Shown here in pieces: positions 11,976 through 23,820 of a DNA stretch of 64,000 nt. Under the pieces are notes generated by a model that saw nothing but the letters and a program-made list of their open reading frames with translations, made no database searches and was not told the origin of the DNA. The position numbers were made by a program, and so were the translations under genes. Source of the DNA: Cricetomys ansorgei (Eukaryota > Chordata > Mammalia > Rodentia > Nesomyidae); assembly GCA_026225945.1 (NCBI GenBank), contig JAMJFZ010001868.1:4566001-4630000 (forward strand), given 5' to 3'. Within the stretch, counting starts at the first letter, position 1, and the number at the start of each line of letters is the position of its first letter.

Positions 11976-12784
11976 CCCATCTTCTTTTTGATCTGCTACT
12001 TGAAATTATTCCTGTTGCTTCCTCCATTTCTTTATTTCAAAGATCTCCTTTGTCTTGAGTTCCTAAGAAACAGATTTGAAGATAAGCTCTTTGTGCAAAA
12101 CCAGTTAGAAGGGAGACTCTCAAGAAGAAAGGATATAAAGGAAGCAGCTAGTGCACTCAGACAGCTGAATAAGGGGCGACCAGGCACGTATTCCGGGTGA
12201 TGTAGAATACAAACTCAACTTTCTTGGAGGTCATCTGCCCTCCTCAGTCTGTCCTTGGCACCGGGCTGTTAAGTTTAGCAGCCAATGTTTGTGCCGGCTT
12301 AGGAGTAGGTCAGTTAACTCCGAGCACGTCACCACCTCTTGGATCATTTGCTTCCCTGAAATAAGTTCCATCCTGGTACAGCCTTGCCACAGGTAGTGGA
12401 ATATATTATAGCTCCTAAGGTGCTGTTGGTCTCAGAGTGATAACGTTCATTTAGTTCCTCCTCTTACCACTCACTTTATTTACTATCCCTATGCTCTGAG
12501 CTAGGACTTCTGCTCACGTTGGTGGCTAACATGGTTGGAAGGAGTATCTTGTCAATGCCTGCAATTTTTAAACTTTCACAAAAATACTCTCATCTCATCG
12601 TGATTGCTGTATTTGCTCATTATTTAAAATTTAAATCCTGTTGATTGCCAAGAGAGGCAACTGAATGTCAAATATATTTTCTCTGCCCCTTATGTGGAGT
12701 AGTTCTTTGTGACAATCAGGGGCAATTGCCTTTGCTGTTATGGAAACTCCTTTGTGTTTTGTTTATTTTAAAATATTTACTACT

Positions 12785-12836
12785 CTTGCTGTTGTTGTTG
12801 CTGCTGCTGTTGCTGCTGGTGATGGTGGTGGTGTGT
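12785..12836. repeat. TTG/CTG trinucleotide repeat
   Basis: Roughly 17 units of TTG, CTG and GTG in mixed order. On the minus strand this reads as a short polyglutamine/polyhistidine stretch with no gene context. Confidence 0.88.
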
Positions 12837-12837
12837 G

Positions 12838-12975
12838 TGCCTACAGAAGTCAAAAGAGGACATTGGATCCCCTGGAACTGGAGTTACACATGTGAGTGCT
12901 ATGAACCAAAATTCATGTCCTGGAGAAGAGCAGCAAGTGTCCTTAATTGCTGAGCCATCTCTACAGCTCCTCATA
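12838..12975 (-). mobile_element. B2/B3-type SINE fragment, antisense
   Basis: On the + strand 'CCCCTGGAACTGGAGTTACA' is followed by 'GTGAGTGCTATGAACC', 'GGAGAAGAGCAGCAAGTG' and 'TTAATTGCTGAGCCATCTCT', the antisense of a tRNA-derived SINE head. The CTG-type repeat beside it may derive from the element's tail. Confidence 0.75.
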
Positions 12976-13508
12976 ACTTCTTATCATCCCAGTTGGATCG
13001 ATGCTACAATGTGCTCTGCATGATAGGTTGTCCACTGTAGCATACAGTTTATTGAACTTGTTATCTGGAAGAAGAGTTCCCTTCTGGTATCAAGAACTTA
13101 GACTACCCTAACACTGCAGGCTATAAAGCAGGATTCCTCAGGTAGGTGATTGAGCATGATGGAGAATGGGGCTTTTTGCATGTTTCCTGTGACTCCTGGA
13201 CTCATGCATGCTATTATAGCTATTGACAGCATACCATAATGTGAGGTGGTTGATAGTGCCAAGCTTGAGAACCATCCCCCTTTCCCCAGATATCCTCTCC
13301 AAGCAGACGCAGAAGCTTGCTGCATCTTCATAGGTTGCTCTAGTGCTGTTTGCTTGCTGGGCTAGGTGGTGTGGGACATGGCAGGGCGATGTTCCTTCTC
13401 ACTTATGTAGCCTGAGTCTTTGAACCTCCTTAGACCTGATCTTAGATGAATCTATCTCACTTGAGATGAATTGCTATTATACCTGCCTGACCTTGTGATT
13501 CTAAGTGT

Positions 13509-13614
13509 GCCCATGTACATATGGTGAGTGTTGATGGGAAATTCTGATGGACTGTTAATGCCCCATGTTCCATATGGTGGGTGCTGATGGGGAATTCTGA
13601 TGGGCTGGTTATGG
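13509..13614. repeat. Imperfect tandem duplication, two ~53-bp units
   Basis: Units 13509-13560 and 13561-13614 share 'CATATGGTG', 'GTG.TGATGGG', 'AATTCTGATGG' and the terminal 'TTA' motif in the same spacing. No coding sense is evident. Confidence 0.8.
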
Positions 13615-15784
13615 TAGATGCTCACGTTTCCCAGAGCTTAGGCCATGCCAGTAGCTTTTTCTCAAGTGTCATGAATACTCTCCTGTTTATAATATGGTCA
13701 TGCTCCAGCTCCCTAGGGTTGCTGCAATGACTTTCTTTTTGAGACAAGCTAGAGGGAGACTGAATGGTGACCCTCTTTACTACAGATTATTCTAGTATCT
13801 TAAGATCTATTGGGTTGTATGAACTACATGGGCTTTAAGGAGCTTCAGGGGTCATTATGCCTCTGTTTGGAGCTGTCAAAAGTTCTTCTTTTTGGATCTT
13901 ACACTAGAACCAGCAACTGGTTCTGGTTCTATGCCACTGGATACAAGGATCCTGAAACCCAAAACATCCCAATATCCACTGTGCTTCTTTGTTAGAACTG
14001 GAAATTGAAAAAAATCTGACAACTGGCCTTCTGCTTTTGTGGAATGGCTCCAGCATATCTGGTGTGAGTAGACTCTCAAGTACTTCAGTAGGAGTTGAAA
14101 GTTCTTGGACCATTTTGTTAGTGTTTATGTTAGGTTTACCTCAGGCTCTGAAGAACATGTGTATTCATCAAATCATCCAGAACCCTAGGTTTCTTGCTCC
14201 CCAAGCCTTATTACAATGATGTTACTCCTGCTAAAGGGCCAGTGTGAGTTTGTGGCTTAAGTTATTGGCTGACCCTTCCCACACAGACCTTTGGTATGAA
14301 ATGTCCCCTCGTCAGAGGAAGTACTTCTCTGTCTGGAGAGGGGCAGCTGAGCATCGGTGGGGATGGTGCAACAGACTGGTGTTGGGAAGCATGGCGACAG
14401 AAACCAGTACCCTTGGCATACTGGCAATGCATAGTTACATAATCTGGGTGTGGGGGAGTAGAGAACAGATTAAAACGAAAGATAACTGGATCTCTGACAC
14501 ACTGCACTAAAAAGCAGAGTGTGGCAGATGAGCCTTGGGGAAAAGAAAAAGGCGAGAATTGGTCTTTCAGAAACTCAGAAGTCAGGTGTTAGATCCGTGA
14601 GAGTCTCAGTTGGCCATGGAGGCTGTTCCCCACAGAAATCAGAAAGTGCATCAAATTAAGGACCTTTGTTTGCTGGAAGAAACTTACCACGGTCACAGGA
14701 TCTGTCTCGTTCCTCAGCCTAGCTCCCTAGCTCTTGAGCTCTCCATTGAAAGAATTCAGAAAAGACGCACAGAGTGAAGAGAAGAAGATAGATAGACATA
14801 GAGTGAAGTGGGTATCTCCAAGGGACTCGAGTGGGCCGTGGCCAAAGGGTTCACTGCAGAGACCACTCTCAAGGATGAGCATGAGCGATGGCTAAGGAAA
14901 CCATTGTGCAAATCTACATTTAGGAAGCCTTTTAAGCCTATTAATAAAGCCTTTGGCATGCACAGCTTTCCTGGGGGATGTCTTCTTGTTCAGGTGATTG
15001 GCAGGTCTGTTTGGGTTGATTCTTAGGAGATGGTGCAGTGGCATCTGATTGTTCTACACCAAAAAGCCTCTTTCTCTTCCACTATCTCATAAGGCTCCCA
15101 GAACCAGGTTTAGGTGGCTGTCAGTTAAATGACCTTCTGGACAGTCTAATATGTCACGGGTACTTTCAGGGCCAGAGACATGACTTACGTCCAATTCCTC
15201 TGATTGGTAATTAGAGTTCTGCAGTTCCAGTGCTTGGTTTTACAGGCTGTTGGTTATAGGAGAGGATTCCCCTCCTAACCTTCAGGCCTTCTAATGTGTA
15301 GCAGAACTCTGGAAGTGAGACTACTAAAAGTTTTGTCAAAATGGGAAAAGGTGAAGAGCAATAGTGCCCCTTGCCTTAGCCCCTCTCTCCCCAAAAAGCC
15401 CACTTCAATTCACAAACATACTATACATACTGAATAATTTTTCCAGTCGGGCCTAGTGCCAGCATTTTCCCTTTTCTTAAAATGCAATCAGAAAGTGCCA
15501 TCTGCTTAGTCAATTTTTAGAGTCATTATTGTTATTTTCTCATTAAAAAATTCATCTCCCTCCTGGGTTTGATTAGTAGCTGTCTGTCTACCTTGCAGTA
15601 CATAGAAACAAGCTCCCATTTCCTTCTTCAGCATCAGTCTTGCCCCGGGCCCAGATGATTGCAAAGTCTAATTGCAGTTCTCCTCTGCTGAAGACAGACT
15701 GTTGGTTCTCTGTAGCATTTACATTTAAATCAAATGTCTCAGTTTGATGAAGATGCCTGAGTTTCTCTTGAAGGCAGAGTGTGA

Positions 15785-16110
15785 AATATGGACTTGTGTT
15801 CGGGTAGTTTATTGAGGCGGTGATCCTGGAGCAAGAGGAGGGGCGTGTGGAGGAGTGTGGGAGAACAAGGGAAAGGTAAGTTGTGGGGCATGTATTACTA
15901 CCATGGACAGCTAGGCTTTGAGCTGGGACCTTTGGTGTATTCTGAGGACTGTCTACATGCCTTCTGGAATCTATGCCACCAGGGAAAGGGGGGAGGCATT
16001 TATGGGCTGTCCTCCAATGTTATTCAGGGCTTCTTCTTCCAGTGTTATTCAGGAGACTAAATCTTCCTAAGCTTCTGGGCTAAACATGCTTATACACTCA
16101 GTGGGCTTCT
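15785..16110 (-). mobile_element. Candidate LTR, antisense (low confidence)
   Basis: 'TAGTTTATTGAGGCGG' at about 15806 reads on the minus strand as an AATAAA signal near the 3' end of a possible LTR. The following 300 bases are GC-richer than their surroundings. I recognise no specific family and no matching internal sequence. Confidence 0.25.
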
Positions 16111-16294
16111 GTTACAGCACCCTTCTGGGGAGATGGGAAAGTTCACGACAGAGAGCAGTGGCATGCAGCACAGGCTCCTACTGTGTTTCCAGCTGTATGA
16201 ATGATTTTATGTTTGCAGAAAACTATTCATTGAATTTTGGGCTTGAATAAGACATGGAATGTAGATGGTGTGAAGTAGAACAGAAGATGTGGCT

Positions 16295-16297
<3 letters not shown>

Positions 16298-16344
<47 letters not shown>

Positions 16345-16395
16345 GAGGGGGGAGGGGGAAGGGAAGAGTAGGAAAGAGAAGGAGAAAGAGATAGT
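16298..16395. repeat. (GA)n tract grading into G/A-rich purine sequence
   Basis: Roughly 22 GA units are followed by GGAGGAGGGG-type purine sequence, giving close to 100 bases of nearly pure purine on the + strand. Confidence 0.93.
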
Positions 16396-16679
16396 ATGAA
16401 GCTCTTATGATTTCCTATTCTAACTTCTCCAGTCTCATCTTTGGACATGTTAACCCGTACAATCTAGACACACCAATGCAGACAAGATTTCCTAACCACA
16501 CCATGCCATTTCATACTGATAAGGGAAATTGTGGGCCATCTTTGAGTTTGAGGGAGGCCTTTTGCCTCAGGTAGACTTATCTTGGGGTGCCAGGATCTTG
16601 GAAAACTTGGATGGACACCAAAGCTACCCTGACTCCAAGTGGCTTTGAGGTTTGTATCTTGCAAATTCAAAGAATGAAA

Positions 16680-17105
16680 TTCATGGACTCAGCAAGGTGA
16701 GTTTTAGAAGTTTATTGTGGATTCATAGGTAGGAGCTTAGGACAGGGGTCTGGGGCAGAGCTTCTGTAAAGTGGGAATAGGCCCTAGGAAATAGGGTATT
16801 TGGGGCTGATAGTCTGGGGCCTTTTGAGAGAACATGTGGCAGAAACGGGGGGCATAAGCTGATGGGGATTGGGATGAGGTAGTCGGTCCAGGCGGTCCAA
16901 ATACAAGGTGTCGGGTTGCCTCCCCAGTTTGTTGGTCATGTCTGAATGCATAGCTTGTAGGCAAGGGTAAGAGATAACAAGGAACCAGAACCAAAACTCT
17001 TTTCTGGCATTTCTGGCCTGGAGCAAAGACATTCTCACAACCAAACTGCTGCTTTTGGCCCCCTGCCCTACCTGACCAGTTTCTATCCCCTGTTCCCATC
17101 AGTAG
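16680..17105 (-). mobile_element. Probable ERV LTR, antisense, with chance ORF
   Basis: On the minus strand the segment starts near 'TGATGGGAACAGGGGATAG', runs through a C-rich mid part, and ends with 'CCACAATAAACTTCTAAAAC' and 'TTGCTGAGTCCATG'. A polyadenylation signal just before a short terminal block is typical of rodent ERV LTRs. A 120-codon frame on the minus strand (16737-17099) is open but matches no protein I know and is best read as LTR sequence. The family is unresolved and the terminal TG/CA was not fixed. Confidence 0.5.
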
Positions 17106-17142
17106 AGACTGATTCTTGTTTTAGTGTATGGAGAGTTTCTTT

Positions 17143-17176
17143 TTCTTTTCTCTCTCTCTCTTTTCTTTCTTTCTTT

Positions 17177-17261
<85 letters not shown>

Positions 17262-17316
17262 TTTCTTCCTTCCTTCCTTCCTTCCTTCCTTCCTTCCTTC
17301 CTTCCTTCCTTCCTTC

Positions 17317-17363
<47 letters not shown>

Positions 17364-17364
17364 T
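17143..17364. repeat. (CTTT)n-(CCTT)n-(CTTT)n pyrimidine microsatellite
   Basis: About 220 bases of almost pure pyrimidine: a CTTT block, a CCTT block from about 17266 to 17318, then CTTT again. All frames through it are Phe/Leu/Ser or Lys/Glu/Arg repeats without meaning. Confidence 0.97.
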
Positions 17365-18139
17365 GAAACCTTGACACTTATTTTCTATGCTTCAATCTTT
17401 TAAACTAACCTCAGATGAAACTCTTTGCTGGAAACGTCCATAATACCCTTGATTCCTTTGTAGCTTTTGTAACTTATTTCATCACTCTATTGAAGCTCTT
17501 ATTACAGCATCTATAGCTCCAGCACGGAAAGTTGTTTGCTACTTAGTCTGGACAGCATCTGGGAAGGATGTACCTTTTCGTTTCATTTTCTGAGTGGCTA
17601 GGGTTCATACTTGTCTACATAGTGAATTCCCTAGAATAATATCGTACACCATTATTCTTAGAGTACATTTTGGCATTGCCTGTGGACAACTAAACAGGTG
17701 TGTTACCAAAAAGTTAGAAACCAGTCTAATATAATCCCCTTCAAAACAATTGAATGAATGTTACAAAACAGACAAACTACTAGGTATCTAAATAGGCCTC
17801 CATTGTATACAATCAACAAAGACAATGTCGACAAAAGAAAATCCAGCAATAAAGCAGTATAGCAGACTCCTGCTTCTAAGAATTCGAAAATACAAATGTA
17901 TGAAATGGTGACTAATCCTGAAAGAAGGGGAGCTACTCAGAGAGCTAAAGTGCTGCAAGACAGTATGGGTGATTATGAAAATAACTAGAAAATACATTTG
18001 CTATGGTAATTGAAAGCTTTTTTTGGGGGTGGATGGGTAGAGGGATAAAGAGGTTTGAAATAGGCAGTTTGTGTAGTAGTTTGCCACAGTGACTGGGAAA
18101 AGTATCTTAGGTTTAAAACCCAGGTCACATCCTATTCAT

Positions 18140-18290
18140 TGTGTATTTCATCATAGGCAAATTTTACTTACCTCATCTACAAATCGGAACTAGCAATTAT
18201 ACTCAGTCCATGTGTTTCTTGGGAGGCTCGAGTTAATTGCTGCTTCTACAGGTGTTAGAACAGTGCTTGGCATAGCACTTAGGTTTCCTG
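18140..18290 (-). mobile_element. MIR, antisense
   Basis: 'GCAAATTTTACTTACCTCAT', 'CTACAAATCGGAACTAGC' and 'TGTTAGAACAGTGCTTGGCA' follow the antisense MIR order (conserved CTCATCTGTAAAATGG-like core, then CAGTGCCTGGCA-like end). Confidence 0.7.
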
Positions 18291-19577
18291 TCATATAACT
18301 TACCTTACATAAAGGAGAGCTGGTCTAGAGCAGAGGGACCGAGTATGTTTAAGTGCTAGTGGATCATTGGCTTATGTGTAGCAGATTTTGTGTGGGAAAT
18401 GGGAGATAAAGCTAGAAAGCGGTTTGGATTTGTAGCGAGGTTCCCAAAGGTCAGATTGAGCCAATAATAGGACTGCGTGCTTCGTTTTCCTGAACAATTA
18501 TTGTTTAATGATTGTTGTGGTATGATTATCAGAACTCCCATCTTTGTGTCCTTCACAGGCTACAGATATGGATAATAAAGTTATTTGAATAGGGTTCCCA
18601 GAGACTTGGGGAGATATGTGGGTATTAGGGCGTGTGTAAGAGGACTGGCAAGAAGGGATTTTTTTTAGGTTGGGAGTAACTCACAATCAAAAGAATTCGG
18701 AGTTAACCTGATAGAATCCATCCTTCATTTCTACAGTCTGGCAGACTGTGATATGCTCTCACTACAATTTGAAATGTTCAAGTAAATAACTGAATTTGTT
18801 TTGTGAAACCAAAAGTCAACAGTAAAAGGCTAAAACTCATTGTAACTAAAGCACACAGTTCTCATGTTTGAGGTGTGCTTTACTTTATACTCAAGTGGCA
18901 GCCCTGAGCTGTTTTCAGATGTGGAGTCGCAGCTCTGTTCATCAGCTCTCTAGCTGGGACAGTGACAACACCAGCAGTGTCTGATAGGGTTCTTGATACT
19001 CTTCTGTGCTTTGCTGTTACCATCTTACCCAAAGTACAGGACATTGGGGAATTACAGTATGGATGCTTGTGCCCTGAGATCCCATCACTTTAGTGACGTG
19101 TAACATGAAATCATTATGCTCGGAAAAGCAAACCTGTAGCCCCGATATTGAGGAGACCTGAGTCCATTCCCTGGCAGAGGACAGGCTTGTGGTGAACATT
19201 GTTATTGATTCATTGCTTAGTCATGATCAGAATCCACGCAGAGCTGAGCACCAAGGCAAAACTCAACTTGGGAGAGCTATAAGGTTGCGAGGATCTGAAA
19301 GTGACTGAGTGATGTCTCTGAATCTCCAGATGTGCTAACATTTCATTTCACATGCACTGACTCTAGGGTGTGCAAGATTGTCTTTCATGGGAGGTTATTT
19401 TTCTCCTCCCTATTGCTTTCCATTTAGTAGTTTTTGGTATACCCACCCAGTCTGGAACCACATCTCAAGTGGTGACCTAGCACTTGTTCTATGGTCATTT
19501 GGGGTATATAAGACAAGCAAGCATCTTGTTTAGGTCCTGCTTGTGAGCCTCTGTTTTATGGTCTCTCCTATATGCTG

Positions 19578-19611
19578 TGGTTTTAGGCAACTTATGGTTT
19601 TAGGCAACTTA
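19578..19611. repeat. Perfect 17-bp tandem duplication
   Basis: TGGTTTTAGGCAACTTA occurs twice head to tail without mismatch, indicating a recent slippage or short insertion event. Confidence 0.92.
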
Positions 19612-19674
19612 CTTTCCTTGAAACTGTTATGACCCAAGGGATCCTTGGATTCCCACTTGTCAATTGATGTTCAG

Positions 19675-19850
19675 GAACACACACACACACACACATATTA
19701 ACAACTAGGAACAAATGAGACCATGAATTTGAAGGACACTAGGGAGAAAGGTATAAGTGAAAGTTTGGAGAAAGGAAAGGAAAGAAAAAGGTGAAGTGTT
19801 GTAATCAAATTACAATCTCAAAAGTAAAAAAATTAAATATAAAATGATTT
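19675..19850 (+). mobile_element. L1 3' end, sense
   Basis: A short AC run is followed by 'GAGACCATGAATTTGAAGGA', a purine-rich stretch with 'GGAAAGGAAAGAAAAAGG', 'TTACAATCTCAAAAGTAAAA' and an A-rich tail, matching the rodent L1 3' terminus. Confidence 0.78.
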
Positions 19851-20679
19851 TTGAATAGGTATTTCTGCTCTCAGCCAAGTATAGAAGAGATATTTTCCAT
19901 TTGTACAAAGATTTAAGAGACTTTTTAAATATCATTTTAGAAAAACAAATTGCTCAAGAATGTACTTTTTAAGGCAGAAAGAAATATTTAGGAGATGAGA
20001 TGATTTAGAATTCATGAAACATTGGGTTTAACTCTAGAGGTGTAACAAGAAATCCTCAGAGGCAAATGTTCAGTATCTGAACCAAATTGGATGAATAAGC
20101 TAAATGGTAGTGGAGAGATCATCAGGCAGCAAGAAAATTTCCTGTGATGCACAAACTTATTAAACAAGAGAAAGGTGAGCAAAGAATGCCAAATAAAGAA
20201 ATCACATTCCAACAAAGAAATCACAATTCAAATACAGGGTAGGTGAGTGTCCTTGAGACAATTACTACCGACCTTCTGCTTTCTTTGACATAACTGACAT
20301 CAGAGGGTTTTATAGACTTACTGTATTTGAATTTTTCAGACATTTCATCATAGTTAGAGTTAGGTTATACAATTTTACTAGAACACTAGGATGTTGCATC
20401 CTCCATGGAATATATCTGAAGACACATGGTTTCTATTTTCTCTTTGGGAATGAGATTGATTTAAATCACTTTTCTGGTGTTGTATTATTTCTCTGGTGCA
20501 TAGTAACTTTTTCCCACTGTAATTAATTTTTGGAGATATTTTAAGCATATATCAGTATATTGTTTATATGTACATACACATGTAAATTTCCTCACCAAAC
20601 TTATATGCAGAAGGTTAAAAATGGTAATTGATAATTTTTACCTGAATCAACTTTTAGAATTATATTTGCAAAATTGACA

Positions 20680-20810
20680 GGCCTAGTGGCACAGGTCTGA
20701 AATTCCAGCTACTCTGGAGGATGAAACAGGATTGCTACAAGCTTGCAGGTAGCTTGGGCTACACATGAGTTCAAAGCTGCTCAAAAATGATTATTTTCTT
20801 TAAAAATTAC
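20680..20810 (+). mobile_element. Old B1/proto-B1 (7SL-derived) SINE
   Basis: 'GGCCTAGTGGCACAGGTCTG', 'CCAGCTACTCTGGAGGATGA' and 'TTGGGCTACACATGAGTTCA' are decayed versions of the 7SL-derived B1 pattern. The 'CAGCTACTC' form points to an early B1 rather than the later one. Confidence 0.65.
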
Positions 20811-20888
20811 AGTGATTAGCCTGTATTTTCTATAAAGATCACCATTTACCTTTTCATCACAGCTTCATTTATTCATCCATTTATTAAC

Positions 20889-20900
20889 AATATCTATCTA

Positions 20901-20935
<35 letters not shown>

Positions 20936-20948
20936 GTCTATCTATCTA
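20889..20948. repeat. (TCTG/TCTA)n microsatellite
   Basis: Tetranucleotide units TCTA and TCTG in mixed blocks over about 60 bases. Confidence 0.93.
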
Positions 20949-22372
20949 AACTTGTGGGTTCTTATTCACTGGATTGTAAGCTACCATTGTCCTTATTTAG
21001 TTTTCTAAATGTTCCAAGTGTGGCAGGTGGAGCCCCTTAACATAGGTTATGCTATCTTTTCAACATGTCCCTGTCAACTTTCTGAACACTTTTGTACGTT
21101 GGGACGCAAGATTATTCCAGGTTTATTTGGTGTTTTTCCTGCCTGGTCCATGACTCAGCCAGTTACAGTCAGCATAGAATGGTATTAATCACCTAAACCT
21201 GGAGATAGGCTTGCTCGGTCCAGCTGACTTTTGAAGTTCATGCTAGTGTCTCTTCCCTTGACTGTGCAGAAAGTCACATGCACTTTTATTTTTGCTGCTG
21301 CTGACTCCATCATTTGGTAGATCATGTGACTCAGATCCACCATGTCCCCGTTATCGGATCACTGGCTTGATCTGAGATTCCAGATCTGTCCTGGTGGTCC
21401 TTATCTAGGGCTCTTCAGTTTTTAGGATAATTAAAGTTTAAATGATGACTTTCCACACATAAGTGTGCACGCTGATGAAAGATATGATCTCTCTCCCTGT
21501 AACATTTTACCCTAATGTGGTTGATTTAGGGTCAAAGAAGATAATTTTCTGTAACAAAACTCAATAATGTATTCTTTTAAAACAGGACTAGTGTAAGGCT
21601 GCCTTGTGCAGTTTGAATTTCTTCCCTGCCTTTGGAGGCTGCTGATGTCCTCCCATACATTTAATATATATGATGCACATTATATACATTACCACCCTAA
21701 AAGTACCATATTTGGCCATACTTATAAAAGTCTGAACTGGTTTACTGCTAAAAGCAGCATGGAGAAAAGAAAAAGTGCCCTACTTTCTCTAGTGTTGGCA
21801 GCATAAATGAGAGCTTAGTGTCTCATCCCAGTGATATTGTGACTTTCATTAATCTCACACTCGCAGATGATGAATGAAAATTGTCTTGTCACACTAGGCA
21901 GACTGCTTCTGCAAGGTAATTAATCCCAACTGAAGGGCTGGAGGAACTGCCAATGAAAATGTCGTATGTCTGCAGCTCGGTTGAGGCTTACCAGCAAGAA
22001 TTTTACTGGCAGTAATTCCAGACATGATGGCCACTCTCTCTTACTCAGAGGGAAATGACAAATTAAGTCAGGAACACTTGTGTTAATTAAACAGTGTCCA
22101 AAACAGGTAGTCTTTCAGGGTGTAAGTTAACAGGTTTCTTAGCTAGGAGTTTCTCAGGGTGAATCGATTCACTGTATATGAATCTTTCTTAAAAGAAAAG
22201 AGATTTAGTGGCCAGAACTAAGTGGGGAAAGGTGATTGCCATCACGCTTTACAGCCTTAGAGCCAAAGGATTCACGTGTTGAATTGAAGAACTGGCTTCC
22301 ACAGATCATCCTTTGACCTATATGTACACGCACATGCACGTACAATAATGTAGTTTAAAAAATTAAAAAGTA

Positions 22373-22542
22373 GCTGGGCAATGGTGGCACATGCCTTTGA
22401 TCCCAGCACTCAGGAGGCAGAGGCAGGCAGATCTCTGTGAATTCAAGGCCAGCTTGGTCTACATAGTGAGTTCCAGGACAGCCAGAGGCATAACAGAGAA
22501 ACCCTGTTTCAAAAAACCTAAATAAATAAATAAATAATAAAA
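22373..22542 (+). mobile_element. B1 SINE
   Basis: 'GCTGGGCAATGGTGGCACAT', 'CCAGCACTCAGGAGGCAGAG', 'GATCTCTGTGAATTCAAGGC' and 'GAAACCCTGTTTC' form a full B1 followed by an A-rich tail that has become AAATA units. The 'ATCTCTGTGA' version is typical of B1_Mur-like and cricetid copies. Confidence 0.95.
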
Positions 22543-23726
22543 GGTGACTTTGATACTCCATTTGGCTTATCCTGTGTGGAATCACTGCTTTCAATTTTCA
22601 GACATTGCCCTGAAAGTCACCAGGTCACCTGTGCTAAAGTTATTTGTACTTAACATTTAGGGGTTAAAATCACACTTAGGTGTTTGTCCTGGCTCCTGCT
22701 CTTTCTCATCATTTTTGTGATAAATTCTCATTTTTAAGTTTTCCATTTTGGCACATGAGTTTCTTCTCATTTCACTCATGTGAAGAGAGTCCTAGACGAT
22801 CTTTCTTCCCTCCCTACACATTACATTTTAAGATGGATCTATTCTAGGCTCAACTTGGGAACTCATTAAGGTGCATTTTAATAACATCCAACAGCTGTTT
22901 GAAAATATTTGAACTAAAAGAACTTATGTAGTTACCAATATTTTTAAATCAGGAGAGTTTACATAGAATCCAGACTAGTCTCGTCATTTGACAGAAATTA
23001 AACACGGCAAAATAAGGCTAACAGAACTTCCTCATTTGGTACCAACTAGAGCCAGTAGAGGGTGACCCACTTTCCAGTATGGAACTGCTTTTACTCTTTA
23101 TCATTTTTCAAACTGCAAGCCTGAGGGTCCTAGGTTTTCCCCTCTATCTGCTATTTCCTGGACCTGTCTACTTCTTGCTTATCTAGTGTGGGCACTTGTA
23201 TTTGAGGGAATGGTTCAGTTTTTCAGATCCAGTGTTTTAAAAGCATCCAGCTTGCTTCTGCTCATCTTTTTATAATGGTGTTCTATGAAATTTAGTTACT
23301 TTCCTGTTAATCTGGGATACTATGGTTCTAGCCATAGAAAGGTTGGAATTCTTTAGAACACTGTCTTGAATGGAGAGCTCACAATCTGAAAGGTATGCCT
23401 TTGGATGGTGCAGAACCCCACCAGGCCATGATTTCCTTGTAGTTCATATTGAAGCTCTGAGAATACAGTGTCTTTTTCACATCAGTGGGTACATGACCAT
23501 GTCCAAGGATATGCCATAAGCTTGGGAAAATAAATCAGTTCTTAGAACTTATGCTCTATTTTATATTTAGAGACTAAAATTTTAAATGCTTTGAGATTGA
23601 TTTCTACAATTGCTCATGTCCATTTATACTACTGACTTGAAAGTAATCAGATAACTTGAATATCTTTTAGAAGTCAAGTACTATGAATGACAGGGGATGT
23701 GGCATTTACATTATTTTTTTTCTTCC

Positions 23727-23820
23727 TCTTCTCTTCTCTTCTCTTCTCTTCTCTTCTCTTCTCTTCTCTTCTCTTCTCTTCTCTTCTCTTCTCTTCTCTT
23801 CTCTTCTCTTCTCTTCTCTT
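23727..23820. repeat. (CTCTT)n pentanucleotide array
   Basis: About 18 almost perfect copies of CTCTT. It lies immediately at the antisense 3' end of the L1 fragment that follows, so it probably grew from that element's tail. The four frames through it encode only Ser/Leu/Phe or Arg/Glu repeats. Confidence 0.96.

Larger units (their letters stand above)
11991..16297. other. Mostly unassigned sequence
   Basis: Contains the SINE fragment, the trinucleotide repeat, the tandem duplication and a weak LTR candidate listed separately. At 13250-13330 'GCTTGAGAACCATCCCC' could be the end of a decayed hAT element. At 14935-14970 'TTAATAAAGCC' might mark an LTR end. Neither can be confirmed by eye. Confidence 0.4.
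17365..23726. other. Unassigned stretches between dispersed repeats
   Basis: Between MIR, L1 end, B1 and TCTG repeats, the intervals 17365-18139, 18291-19577, 19851-20679, 20949-22372 and 22543-23726 show no recognised gene or element. All frames are short and compositionally random. Confidence 0.5.

Noticed and set aside
12780..12974. Polyglutamine/polyhistidine frame on the minus strand
   Set aside because: Product of the CTG/TTG repeat running into a SINE fragment; no gene context.
13800..14230. Cluster of overlapping 61-76 codon frames suggesting a processed pseudogene
   Set aside because: Frames lie on both strands with no recognisable protein, poly(A) tail or target duplication.
17099..17403. 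Lys/Glu/Arg-rich or Phe/Leu/Ser-rich frames of 80-92 codons
   Set aside because: Translation of the CTTT/CCTT microsatellite only.
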